64,000 bases of DNA, from positions 1,239,501-1,303,500 of the forward strand of contig NZ_CP115484.1 in the NCBI RefSeq assembly GCF_027627475.1. Direction: 5' to 3'. This stretch comes from Paenibacillus sp. SYP-B4298. Its GTDB lineage: Bacteria; Bacillota; Bacilli; Paenibacillales; Paenibacillaceae. Positions 54,906-62,909 of the stretch are shown in pieces. Below the pieces are notes generated by a model. It was given only the letters and a program-made list of their open reading frames with translations, made no database searches and was not told the origin of the DNA. Position numbers and translations under genes: made by a program. Every line of letters begins with the position of its first letter. Within the stretch, counting starts at the first letter, position 1.

Positions 54906-54993
54906 TATGCTGCGCGCGGCAGCAGGCCGGCATCGTCCCCAGACGAGCGCCGGCTTGTTTGCTTCCGTGCGTCAACTGCAAGGAGAATATATC

Positions 54994-56001
54994 ATGACGA
55001 ACCGTTCGACAACATCTAACCGATTGCTTGGTGGCCTCCTCGCGATCTTGCTTCTGCTGCTGACCGCTATGATGGCCAGCGTACTGTATGGTCTGCAAAG
55101 CTTCGGCCTACGCGAGCTGTGGCTGGCCTACAGCAGCTTTGACGGCTCGAACGAGCACCTGATTTTGACCCGCACGCGGGTGCCGCGCACGTTGATTGCG
55201 GCTTCAGTCGGGGCGACGCTCGCTGTAGCGGGTGCTGTGATGCAGGTACTCACACGCAACGGATTAGCTTCACCATCCATATTTGGCATCAACTCGGGCG
55301 CTTCGTTGTTTGTCGTTGCTGCGCTAGCGCTGTGGGGCTCCTCTCTGACACTCTCGGATATGGTCTGGTTCGCATTAGCGGGAGCAGCGGCCGCAGCCTG
55401 CCTCGTCTATGCGCTGGGTAGCAGTGGCAGCAGGATGGAGCCATCCCGGCTTGCTCTTGCCGGAGCCTCGATCGCAGCCTTCTCGGCCTCGATGACATCC
55501 GGCCTGATCCTGCTTAACAAGCAGTCCCTAGAGGATGCCTTGTTCTGGATGATCGGCTCTGTGTCCGGCAGAAGCATGGAGCATCTGCTGATGGTGCTGC
55601 CTTATATGGCTGTGGGGCTGCTGATCTGTGTACTTCTATCCCGAGCGCTCAATGTGCTGGCCCTCGGAGAGGAGAATGCGCAGGGCCTCGGTCTGCGTCT
55701 GAAGCATGTGCAATGGCTCGCCGCTGCTGCTGTCATCCTGCTGGCGGGCAGCGCGGTCGCCTCCGCCGGGCCAATCGCCTTTGTCGGCCTGATCGTGCCG
55801 CATCTGTGCCGGGCGCTGGTTGGCACAGATCATCGCTGGCTGCTGCCTTATTGCGCGCTGGCCGGGGCGCTGCTGCTCGTCTGCGCGGACACCCTATCCC
55901 GACTCATCCTCCCAGGCAAAGAAGTGCCGGTCGGCATAGCTATGGCGGTCATTGGCGTGCCCTTCCTGATTCGGGTCGCCAGAGGGAGGAGGGAGACGTA
56001 A
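54994..56001 (+). CDS. FecCD-family iron-siderophore permease (FeuB-like)
   Basis: The ATG at 54994, after AAGGAG, gives 335 residues; the frame is open further upstream only by overlap with the lipoprotein gene. It has nine or ten membrane helices and the family motifs RVPRTLIAASVGATLAVAGAVMQ, NGLASPSIFGINSGAS and GPIAFVGLIVPHLCRALVG, the last including the ATPase-contacting helix. It forms a heterodimeric channel with the next gene product. The stop overlaps the next start (TAATG). No ATPase gene follows, so a shared FhuC/YusV-type ATPase from elsewhere is expected. Confidence 0.93.
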   Translation: MTNRSTTSNRLLGGLLAILLLLLTAMMASVLYGLQSFGLRELWLAYSSFDGSNEHLILTRTRVPRTLIAASVGATLAVAGAVMQVLTRNGLASPSIFGINSGASLFVVAALALWGSSLTLSDMVWFALAGAAAAACLVYALGSSGSRMEPSRLALAGASIAAFSASMTSGLILLNKQSLEDALFWMIGSVSGRSMEHLLMVLPYMAVGLLICVLLSRALNVLALGEENAQGLGLRLKHVQWLAAAAVILLAGSAVASAGPIAFVGLIVPHLCRALVGTDHRWLLPYCALAGALLLVCADTLSRLILPGKEVPVGIAMAVIGVPFLIRVARGRRET

Positions 56002-56993
56002 TGACGAAGCCAACCCGTACTATAACGCTGCTCTTGCTGCTGGCTGCCAGCCTGCTCCTGTCGCTTGTGTCCTTATCGCTTGGCTCCATCCGCGTCCCGC
56101 TGCCTGAGGTCATTCAGTCGCTGTTTGGCGGCGGCGAGCAGCAATTCGCCATGATCATCATGCAATTCCGGTTGCCACGGGTGCTGGCAGCGCTGTTGGT
56201 CGGCGCTGCGCTGGCTGTTGCCGGAGCGCTGCTGCAGGGCATCATTCGCAACCCGCTCGCCTCGCCCGATGTGCTGGGTGTGACCGGCGGTGCCTCGGTC
56301 AGTGTAGTCGCCTTCATGACCTTGGCAGCGGGGATGAGCATCCATCTGATTCCGTTCGTGGCGATTGCCGGGGCGGGCATCACGGCAGCCTTGAATTATG
56401 TGCTCGCCTGGCGCCGCGGTGTGTCTCCATATCGGCTCGTCATGATCGGCATCGGCATCTCGACCGCTACCGCAGCGCTGACCACATTCCTGCTCATTAG
56501 CGGCCCGGCCTATCTTGCCCCACAGGTGCTCAACTGGACGACCGGCAGCTTGTATGGAACCAATTGGACGTATATTGGCATGCTCTGGCCGTGGATCGCG
56601 CTGTTTCTTCCGCTAGCGCTTCTGTTCGCCAGGGAGCTGGATGTGCAAGCGCTCGGAGAAGAGACTGCACTCGGACTCGGGAGCAGACTGCAGCGCAGCC
56701 GTCTGCTTATGCTGGCGATCAGTGTATCGCTGGCAGGTGCGGCCGTAGGAGTGGCGGGCTCGCTCTCCTTCATCGGCCTGATTGCTCCGCATATGGCCCG
56801 GCGGCTCGTCGGTCATTCCTACCGGGCGGTTCTCCCGGCTGCCGCTCTATGCGGCGCCATCCTGCTGGTTGCAGCAGATTTGGCGGGGAGGCTGCTGTTC
56901 CAGCCGCTGGATATTCCAGCCGGGGTGTTCACCGCCGGCATCGGTGCGCCGTTCTTCATGTATCTGCTGATGCGAAGACGGAGGAGTGGATGA
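56001..56993 (+). CDS. FecCD-family iron-siderophore permease (FeuC-like)
   Basis: The ATG at 56001 overlaps the preceding stop by one base, with GGGAGG upstream, and gives 330 residues. The family motifs FRLPRVLAALLVGAALAVAGALLQ, NPLASPDVLGVTGGAS and GSLSFIGLIAPHMARRLVG are all present. It ends DIPAGVFTAGIGAPFFMYLLMRRRRSG, the standard C-terminus. It pairs with the product of 54994-56001 to import ferric siderophore delivered by the 53880 lipoprotein. Expression should follow the Fur-controlled promoters upstream. Confidence 0.93.
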   Translation: MTKPTRTITLLLLLAASLLLSLVSLSLGSIRVPLPEVIQSLFGGGEQQFAMIIMQFRLPRVLAALLVGAALAVAGALLQGIIRNPLASPDVLGVTGGASVSVVAFMTLAAGMSIHLIPFVAIAGAGITAALNYVLAWRRGVSPYRLVMIGIGISTATAALTTFLLISGPAYLAPQVLNWTTGSLYGTNWTYIGMLWPWIALFLPLALLFARELDVQALGEETALGLGSRLQRSRLLMLAISVSLAGAAVGVAGSLSFIGLIAPHMARRLVGHSYRAVLPAAALCGAILLVAADLAGRLLFQPLDIPAGVFTAGIGAPFFMYLLMRRRRSG

Positions 56994-57375
56994 GGATAGA
57001 GGGTAACGGCAGGAAAGGCGGGACAGATAGACAAAACGGGCAAGCCGCTCTCCAGGCAGGCATTGCTTGCTAGCTTCTTAGCGATATGTGCAGATTGAAG
57101 GTGAATCATGAAGAGAACAGCAGCAAAGCAGCGATTAGGAAGCGGAATAGCGCGAATCCACCGCGGCAGCGCTGCTGTTTTTTTGGTAGAATAGAAGCCA
57201 TATATGCTCTCATGATAGGTTTAGTCGGCCTGCCCCTTGCATGCCGCGGCTTGGGCTGTAGTCCTGCCGCAGCAAGCGTGGGCAGGCCTGCTGGCTTGAG
57301 GCGAACAATGACGCTACAGAGCTCCCCCAACCAAGGGCAGGGGATGTTGGCGCTTGAAAGAAGTGATCATGCACG
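56994..57375. other. Intergenic stretch between siderophore permeases and MATE gene
   Basis: This 382-bp gap holds the terminator at 57116-57185 and otherwise GC-rich sequence. No convincing gene, operator or RNA motif was seen. A second frame open from 57354 overlaps the MATE start and is judged a shadow. Confidence 0.5.
57116..57185 (+). terminator. Terminator of the siderophore operon
   Basis: AACAGCAGC (57116-57124) pairs with GCTGCTGTT (57171-57179), enclosing CGCG-rich inner stems, and ends in TTTTTTT. Confidence 0.7.
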
Positions 57376-58770
57376 ATGCGAAGAAGAGGCTCCTTTGTCC
57401 GTCCTTACTGTACTCGACTGCTGGAGCGGTATTTCTCGGGCAATACAATGGATTACAAACAGATTTTTGCAATTATTCTGCCGATTTTCGTAGATTCGAC
57501 CTTTATTGTACTCATGGCGCTGATGAATACCGCAATGGTCAGCTCATCGGGGGTGGCGGCGGTCAGTGCGGTGAGCATGGTCGATTCCATCAACATTTTC
57601 ATTGTCAGCTTGTTCATGGCGGTGGCGACCGGCGGTACGGTTATTGTTGCCCAATATAAGGGCAGCGGGAATGTGCAGATGCTCCCCAAGGTAGCGTCAC
57701 AATCGATCTCGGCGATTGCCTTGCTGTCGGTTGTTCTAAGCGCGGTACTGATTATGCTGCATCAGCCGATATTGAACGGACTATTCGGCAAGGCCGATGC
57801 CGATGTGCTGCATAATGCCCGAATCTTTCTCATCGGCAGTTGTCTCTCTTATCCGTTCTTTGGCATCTATCAGGCGATTGCCGGGGCGCTGCGCGGTGTT
57901 GCACAGACGAAGGCCTGCCTGGTGCTGTCGCTGATTCTCAATCTGACCTATTTGCTGTTGAATGTGATTTTGATCAAGGGATTTGATATGGGCGTCGTAG
58001 GCCTCTCCATCTCGCTGATCATCGCCCGCGTGCTCGGGATGGTGGTCGCGTTCGTCTACCTGCTCAAGTATAACCAGACACTGCGCGTCCGTCTCAAGGA
58101 TATGCTGCAATTGCAATGGGGCATTCTCAAAAAAATTATGTTCATCGGCCTCCCGTTTGCAGCGGAGCAGATGTTCTTCAACGGCGGCAAGCTGCTGACG
58201 CAAACCTTCATCGTCCAGCTTGGCACCCTCGCGATTACAGTGAATGCAATCAGTGGCTCGTTGTCCATGCTCTTTCAGATCGGAGGCTCGGCGCTAAGCG
58301 CCTCGATTGTAACGGTGGTCGGACAATGCATCGGGAGAGGAGACATTCAGGATGCGCGCAAATTCATCCGATCCTTTATGTGGTTATCCTCGATATTTTT
58401 CGTCGTGATCGGTGCGGTATTGCTCGCCATCTTCCCGCTGCTGGTTGGGATGTACGCTCCGCCCGCAGAGATCGTGCCCGATATTTTCGAGCTGCTCCTG
58501 CTCATTGCCATCGTGCAGCCGATCATGTGGTCGCTCAGCTTCATCATGCCTGCGGCGCTGCGTGCAGCCGGCGATTCCCGCTTCACCTCCGTCGCCTCAT
58601 TGCTGACGATGTGGCTATTCCGCATTATTCTCGGGTATATTCTAGGCATTACGCTGGGAATGGGCATCATGGGCGTCTGGATCGCGATGGTCGCCGAATG
58701 GGGAGTGCGCAGCATCATATTCGGCTGGCGGTTCCGCGGGAACAAGTGGTACAGGCATAAGCTGATCTAA
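57376..58770 (+). CDS. MATE-family multidrug efflux transporter
   Basis: A 464-residue protein with twelve predicted membrane helices in two six-helix halves. The N-terminal half starts MDYKQIFAIILPIFVDSTFIVLMALMNTAMVSSSGVAAVSAVSMVDSINIFIVSLFMAVATGGTVIVAQY, typical of the NorM/DinF superfamily. The ATG at 57376 is taken because the preceding RPYCTRLLERYFSG segment looks native, but the ribosome site is weak and an ATG at 57448 is possible. It exports cationic drugs or metabolites with Na+ or H+. It follows the siderophore locus after a terminator, so a role in siderophore export is only speculative. Confidence 0.9.
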   Translation: MRRRGSFVRPYCTRLLERYFSGNTMDYKQIFAIILPIFVDSTFIVLMALMNTAMVSSSGVAAVSAVSMVDSINIFIVSLFMAVATGGTVIVAQYKGSGNVQMLPKVASQSISAIALLSVVLSAVLIMLHQPILNGLFGKADADVLHNARIFLIGSCLSYPFFGIYQAIAGALRGVAQTKACLVLSLILNLTYLLLNVILIKGFDMGVVGLSISLIIARVLGMVVAFVYLLKYNQTLRVRLKDMLQLQWGILKKIMFIGLPFAAEQMFFNGGKLLTQTFIVQLGTLAITVNAISGSLSMLFQIGGSALSASIVTVVGQCIGRGDIQDARKFIRSFMWLSSIFFVVIGAVLLAIFPLLVGMYAPPAEIVPDIFELLLLIAIVQPIMWSLSFIMPAALRAAGDSRFTSVASLLTMWLFRIILGYILGITLGMGIMGVWIAMVAEWGVRSIIFGWRFRGNKWYRHKLI

Positions 58771-58833
58771 GGCGTGTTAAGGCGTGTCCTCCTGCAGTCT
58801 TGCGATCTGTGGCGGCATATCATTGCCGTGATG

Positions 58834-58860
58834 AAAGCCCGCCTTCTGGCGGGCTTTCTC
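58834..58860 (+). terminator. Rho-independent terminator after MATE gene
   Basis: AAAGCCCGCC-TTCT-GGCGGGCTTT (58834-58857), a perfect 10-bp stem with a 4-nt loop, followed by CTCTC. Confidence 0.88.
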
Positions 58861-58868
58861 TCTAATAT

Positions 58869-58922
58869 TTGACAAAAATAACAACATTATATATAATGAT
58901 CAGAAATAAAGAAAGCGCTTTC
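58869..58922 (+). promoter_or_regulatory. Sigma-A promoter and cre site of first pectate lyase gene
   Basis: TTGACA (58869-58874), a 17-bp spacer and TATAAT (58892-58897) match consensus exactly. GAAAGCGCTTTC (58911-58922), a perfect palindromic CcpA cre core, lies just past the expected start point, which indicates catabolite repression. The rest of the 301-bp gap up to 59071 shows only a leader of about 150 nt. Confidence 0.85.
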
Positions 58923-59071
58923 TTGGGTGGGAGCAGAGACAAGCAGGTATAAGCGATGTTCAATGCACTGTGAAGAACATGCCATTCAAGTACAGCGGAA
59001 GGGAGGGAGCAGCAGACATTACCTGCTTGGCTGAAGTACCCATCACAACATACAAGAGGAGAGTGTGAATT

Positions 59072-60022
59072 ATGAAAAAGAAAGTTGCAGTACTGGTTGT
59101 CGCGTGTTCCCTGGCCCTGGCGGCTCCCGTTGCTATCCTGCCGTCCACACCCATAGCCTATGCCGCCGACGCGAGTGGAACGACAGCGAGCATCTCGGAA
59201 ATCTTGAAGCAGCAGCGTCCAGATGGCGGCTGGCGCAAGGACTACAGCCAGACGAGCGGCGAGTGGGGGAAATCAACGATCGACAACAAGGCGACCTACA
59301 CGGAAATTCGAAGGCTGGCGGCGGAATATAAGAAGACGAATAACAGCAAGTATTCTGCGGCAGCAATCAAGGGCATCAATTTCCTGCTCAACATGCAGTA
59401 TGGCAATGGCGGGTGGCCGCAGATTTATCAGAGCTCGGGCTACCACAGGCATATCACATATAATGACAATGCGATGATTAACGTCATGAAGCTGCTCGAT
59501 GACGTGGCCAAGCGTAAGGGAGACTTCTCCTTCATCGACTCGAATCTGGCGAACAAAAGCAAGCAGGCGGTAGAAAAAGGGGTGCAATGTATCCTGAATA
59601 CGCAGGTTGTGGTGAACGGCAAGCGAACCGTATGGGGGCAGCAGCATGACGCCAGCTCGCTTCGGCCAGCAGGTGGCCGCTCCTATGAGCTGCCATCTCT
59701 GAGTGCCTCGGAGAGTGTGCCGATCGTGAAATTTCTCAAGACGAGATCACAGACTACAGCGATCAAGAACGCTATCAAGGGAGCGGAGGACTGGTTCAAG
59801 GCGGTCAAGCTGACGGGAATTCGTGTCGTGAAGCAAAACGGCGATGTTGTCGTCGTGAATGATTCCTCGGCCTCCCCGATCTGGGCACGCTTCTATGAGA
59901 TCGGTACGAATAGGCCGATCTTTGCGGGACGTGACGGCGTAGTGAAGTACAAGCTGAGTGACATTGAGAAGGAGCGGAGAACCGGCTATGCCTGGTACGG
60001 CACCTGGCCGAACTCTCTATAG
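59072..60022 (+). CDS. Secreted pectate lyase, PL10 family (copy 1)
   Basis: A 316-residue secreted enzyme with AGGAGAG before the ATG and signal peptide cut near AYA-ADASG (about residue 30). The PL10 core is seen in RPDGGWRKDYSQT, YSAAAIKGINFLLNMQYGNGGWPQIY and HITYNDNAMINVM (acidic calcium/substrate site), plus the C-terminal ARFYEIGTNRPIFAGRDG, where the catalytic Arg is expected. It cleaves polygalacturonate by beta-elimination, needing Ca2+. There is no binding module. A near-identical gene follows at 60569, a tandem duplication. Expression is probably repressed by preferred sugars through the cre site. Confidence 0.94.
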   Translation: MKKKVAVLVVACSLALAAPVAILPSTPIAYAADASGTTASISEILKQQRPDGGWRKDYSQTSGEWGKSTIDNKATYTEIRRLAAEYKKTNNSKYSAAAIKGINFLLNMQYGNGGWPQIYQSSGYHRHITYNDNAMINVMKLLDDVAKRKGDFSFIDSNLANKSKQAVEKGVQCILNTQVVVNGKRTVWGQQHDASSLRPAGGRSYELPSLSASESVPIVKFLKTRSQTTAIKNAIKGAEDWFKAVKLTGIRVVKQNGDVVVVNDSSASPIWARFYEIGTNRPIFAGRDGVVKYKLSDIEKERRTGYAWYGTWPNSL

Positions 60023-60087
60023 TCTCCTGAAGCAGGTTACGCTGCGGGGATAGGAAGGTCTGACGATAGGATAAGCAAGCTCAAGGG

Positions 60088-60116
60088 GGCGCCCATCGAG
60101 GAGATGGGCGTCTTTT
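60088..60116 (+). terminator. Terminator after first pectate lyase gene
   Basis: GCGCCCATC (60089-60097) pairs with GATGGGCGT (60102-60110) around a short loop, followed by CTTTT. Confidence 0.8.
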
Positions 60117-60258
60117 GTATGCCTAAGTATGAGAGATATTCGCTTGAACGAGCCTTCGATTACGCATGTCAGAGGATATACGGAGCGGGGCAAAAATAGC
60201 GTTGTATGCAACATCCTCACCCTATTATTCTACTATATTCGTCACTTAAAACTAAATA

Positions 60259-60310
60259 TTGACAAAATATTTGCAGGTATCTTATAATGAACAAGCAATA
60301 GAAAGCGCTT
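60259..60310 (+). promoter_or_regulatory. Sigma-A promoter and cre-like site of second pectate lyase gene
   Basis: TTGACA (60259-60264), an 18-bp spacer and TATAAT (60283-60288), then AGAAAGCGCTTAC (about 60300-60312), the same layout as before the first copy. The rest of the 546-bp gap (60023-60568) is an untranslated leader of about 260 nt with a short direct repeat of GCATGCTGT; no other feature was seen. Confidence 0.82.
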
Positions 60311-60568
60311 ACTTAAATGCATGCTGTTACCAGGCTGACGTTGAATAGGGCCATGTGACCGCATGCTGTAATGAAGGGCGCTGCTGTTCATCATGCTGGA
60401 CACCGTCTTCATCCGATAGACCTGCACATGTGCCGGCGCCTGCGACTGGCGTTGTGGAAGCGGTGGAGGCAGTGCCAGTGGCGAGAGGGGAGTGATCAAG
60501 CGGTTTGTATCTTCGCAGGACGTCATGAAGTGTTGTACCCTATACCCCCAACAGAGGAGAGATATGTA

Positions 60569-61519
60569 ATGAAATCAAAGGTTGCGGCACTTGTTGTCGC
60601 TTGTTCCCTGGTTCTTGCCGCTCCGGTCGCCATCCTGCCATCCGCCCCTGTGGCGTATGCCGCCGATGCGAGCGGGACGACAGCCAGTATATCGGAGATT
60701 CTCAAGCAGCAGCGGGCTGATGGCGGCTGGCGCAAGGACTATAGTCAGACAAGCGGCGAGTGGGCCAAGTCTACGATTGACAATAAGGCAACCTATACAG
60801 AGATTCGGAGGCTGGCAGCAGAGTATAAGAAGACGAATAACAGCAAGTATTCTGCGGCAGCAATCAAGGGCATCAACTTCCTGCTGAACATGCAGTACAG
60901 CAACGGCGGTTGGCCGCAAGTGTATCAGGCCTCCGGGTATCACAAACACATCACATATAATGACAATGCGATGATCAATGTCATGATACTGCTTGATGAG
61001 GTCGCTAACCGCAAGGGGGATTTCTCCTTCATTGACTCGACGCTTGCGAACAAGAGCAAGCAAGCCGTTGACAAAGGAGTGCAGTGCATCCTGAACACGC
61101 AGGTTGTGGTGAGCGGCAAGCTGACCGCATGGGGGCAGCAGCATGATTCCAGCACGCTCAAGCCAGCGGGTGCGCGAGTCTACGAGGTGCCCTCTCTGAC
61201 CGCACAGGAGAGTGTGCCGATTGTCAAATTCCTGAAGACGAGAACTCAGACCACGGCGATCAAGAATGCGATTAAGGGAGCGGAGGACTGGTTCAAGGCG
61301 GTCAAGCTGACGGGTATTCGGGTCGTGAAGCAGAATGGCGATGTTGTCGTCGTGAATGATTCCTCGGCCTCCCCGATCTGGGCGCGCTTCTATGAGATTG
61401 GCACGAACAAGCCGATCTTCGTGGGCCGTGATGGGGTAGTGAAGTACAAGCTGAGCGACATCGAGCAGGAGCGGAGAACCGGCTATGCCTGGTACGGCAC
61501 CTGGCCGAATTCGCTGTAA
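60569..61519 (+). CDS. Secreted pectate lyase, PL10 family (copy 2)
   Basis: The ATG at 60569 follows GAGGAGAG and gives 316 residues, the same length as copy 1. The frame is open back to 60371, but those codons lie in the leader and do not resemble the family. The signal peptide (MKSKVAALVVACSLVLAAPVAILPSAPVAYA) and almost the whole sequence match copy 1 with scattered substitutions (for example NRPIFAG versus NKPIFVG). All motifs are kept, so both should be active. It is secreted and acts on polygalacturonate. Confidence 0.94.
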   Translation: MKSKVAALVVACSLVLAAPVAILPSAPVAYAADASGTTASISEILKQQRADGGWRKDYSQTSGEWAKSTIDNKATYTEIRRLAAEYKKTNNSKYSAAAIKGINFLLNMQYSNGGWPQVYQASGYHKHITYNDNAMINVMILLDEVANRKGDFSFIDSTLANKSKQAVDKGVQCILNTQVVVSGKLTAWGQQHDSSTLKPAGARVYEVPSLTAQESVPIVKFLKTRTQTTAIKNAIKGAEDWFKAVKLTGIRVVKQNGDVVVVNDSSASPIWARFYEIGTNKPIFVGRDGVVKYKLSDIEQERRTGYAWYGTWPNSL

Positions 61520-61593
61520 GTCACGTAGGTTAGCCTGACCGAAGCTGGCGTCTATAACATGGGGGTCGTCCGATAGGATGGCCCATCAACCTA

Positions 61594-61647
61594 AAAAAGC
61601 AAACACCAGTAACGCTGCTTGCACGGCATTCTCGGTGTTTGCTTTTT
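61594..61647. terminator. Strong bidirectional terminator
   Basis: AAAAAGCAAACACC (61594-61607) and GGTGTTTGCTTTTT (61634-61647) pair perfectly over 14 bp and give T runs in both directions, between convergent pectate lyase and LacI genes. Confidence 0.92.
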
Positions 61648-61745
61648 ATTAGAAGAGGACTCCAAAAGAGTACGTCAAGGGAAGATGACGCAGCATAGCA
61701 TAGGCAGGGCAATCGTGAATAATCCCTTGAGTGTAGTGGAGGACG

Positions 61746-62714
61746 TTAGCCGTGACCAACAGATTCGCCCTTCACCAGCGATACATAGATACGCTCCTGC
61801 TCGACTGCTTCCCCAGCTATCATCTTGAGCAATTGCTCGGAGGCGAGCGCTCCCCATTTGCGCATGGAATAGTCGATGGTCGCCAGTCGTGGCTGAATAT
61901 AGCCCGATAGCTCGATGTTGTCGAACCCGATCAGATGGAGGTGCTGGCCAATAATAAGCGACGTCTGCTCGCGAATATAGCGGAACAGGCCAATGGCCAT
62001 CTCGTCATTGAGACAGAACACCGCTGCTGGAAGGTCATATTCCTCCACGATGCGCTGTGCTGCCGCTTCGCCAGCCAGCTTGGTGAAGTCTCCGGCAAGC
62101 TCGCGCAGCTCGGCACCCTCTACCCGGTTCGCGGCCTGGCGGGCCGCCCGCAGCCGTTGGTCAGCGTCATAGGAGCCGTCCGGGCCTGTAACGATATAGA
62201 TGCGCCGATGCCCCTGCTCCAGCAAATATTCCATCGCGAGCTGCGCTCCAGCCTTATTATCCACGAGCACCGAATGAATATGTTCATGATGCGCCTCGCG
62301 ATCCAGCACCACCGCCTTGTGGCCTTGCTCGGCGTAGCGCAGCAGCTCGTCGGTCGGAAAGGTCTGATCCAGTATAATCGCGCCGTCAATCATCCGCTCT
62401 GGAATCAATCTGCGCGCGTTCGCGCCGCTGCACACAATAAGGTCGTAGCCCCGTGCCCCAAGGTAGCGCTTCACGCCTTGCAGCAGATCTCCGTAGAACG
62501 CTCCATCAAAATCCGTCAGAAACAACCCGATCATATTCGACTTTTTAGTTTTCAACAGGCGGGCGGCTGCATGAGGGACGTAGTTCAGCTCCTTGGCGAT
62601 CGCTCGTATCCTCGCCGCAGTCTCCGCAGTAACCTTGTCGCTGCCATTGAGCGCGTAGGATACGGTCGAGATCGATACCCCCGCTTGCCTGGCAATATCC
62701 TTAATGCTAACCAA
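61746..62714 (-). CDS. LacI-family transcriptional repressor
   Basis: A 322-residue repressor from TTG (62714-62712) with GAGGAG about 9 nt upstream. The N-terminal helix-turn-helix and hinge (VSIKDIARQAGVSISTVSYALNGSDKVTAETAARIRAIAKELNYVPHAAARLL) are followed by a sugar-binding type I periplasmic fold (about 60-320). It is divergent from the GH3 gene. Palindromes with an AAACGTTT core lie before both genes, so it probably represses itself and the GH3 gene and is released by a beta-glucoside or similar sugar. Confidence 0.94.
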   Translation of the reverse strand: MVSIKDIARQAGVSISTVSYALNGSDKVTAETAARIRAIAKELNYVPHAAARLLKTKKSNMIGLFLTDFDGAFYGDLLQGVKRYLGARGYDLIVCSGANARRLIPERMIDGAIILDQTFPTDELLRYAEQGHKAVVLDREAHHEHIHSVLVDNKAGAQLAMEYLLEQGHRRIYIVTGPDGSYDADQRLRAARQAANRVEGAELRELAGDFTKLAGEAAAQRIVEEYDLPAAVFCLNDEMAIGLFRYIREQTSLIIGQHLHLIGFDNIELSGYIQPRLATIDYSMRKWGALASEQLLKMIAGEAVEQERIYVSLVKGESVGHG

Positions 62715-62739
62715 TGTGCTCGCTCCTCGTTCATGTCAT

Positions 62740-62752
62740 TGAAACGTTTAGA
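62740..62752 (-). promoter_or_regulatory. LacI-type operator before the LacI gene
   Basis: TGAAACGTTTAGA has the AAACGTTT core of the operator at 62870-62883, about 25 nt upstream of the LacI start, consistent with autoregulation or CcpA binding. Confidence 0.6.
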
Positions 62753-62823
62753 TTCTAACTATACCTTAAGTCAGGAACGGTTTCAAGCTGAAAAAATACA
62801 GGATTTCACCCTATCCATTCCCG

Positions 62824-62883
62824 TTGACAAGCATCAATTCCGTGCAGTATAATCCGATTGACATCATAATCGAAACGTTTCGA
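62824..62883 (+). promoter_or_regulatory. GH3 promoter with LacI-type operator
   Basis: TTGACA (62824-62829), an 18-bp spacer and TATAAT (62848-62853) form the promoter. The perfect palindrome TCGAAACGTTTCGA (62870-62883) sits about 16 bp past the -10, a standard repressor position. A second TTGACA at 62858 has no well-placed -10. Confidence 0.82.
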
Positions 62884-62909
62884 ATACTATTGGAGAGGTT
62901 GAAAATTCG

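Noticed and set aside
57354-57659. Second plus-strand frame at the MATE gene start, considered as a frameshifted N-terminus
   Set aside because: The in-frame 57376 start already gives a natural N-terminal region (RPYCTRLLERYFSG then MDYKQIF); the other frame loses hydrophobic character.
60371-60568. N-terminal extension of the second pectate lyase
   Set aside because: The extension is unlike the family, lies in the leader, and the ATG at 60569 has a good ribosome site and starts a proper signal peptide matching copy 1.
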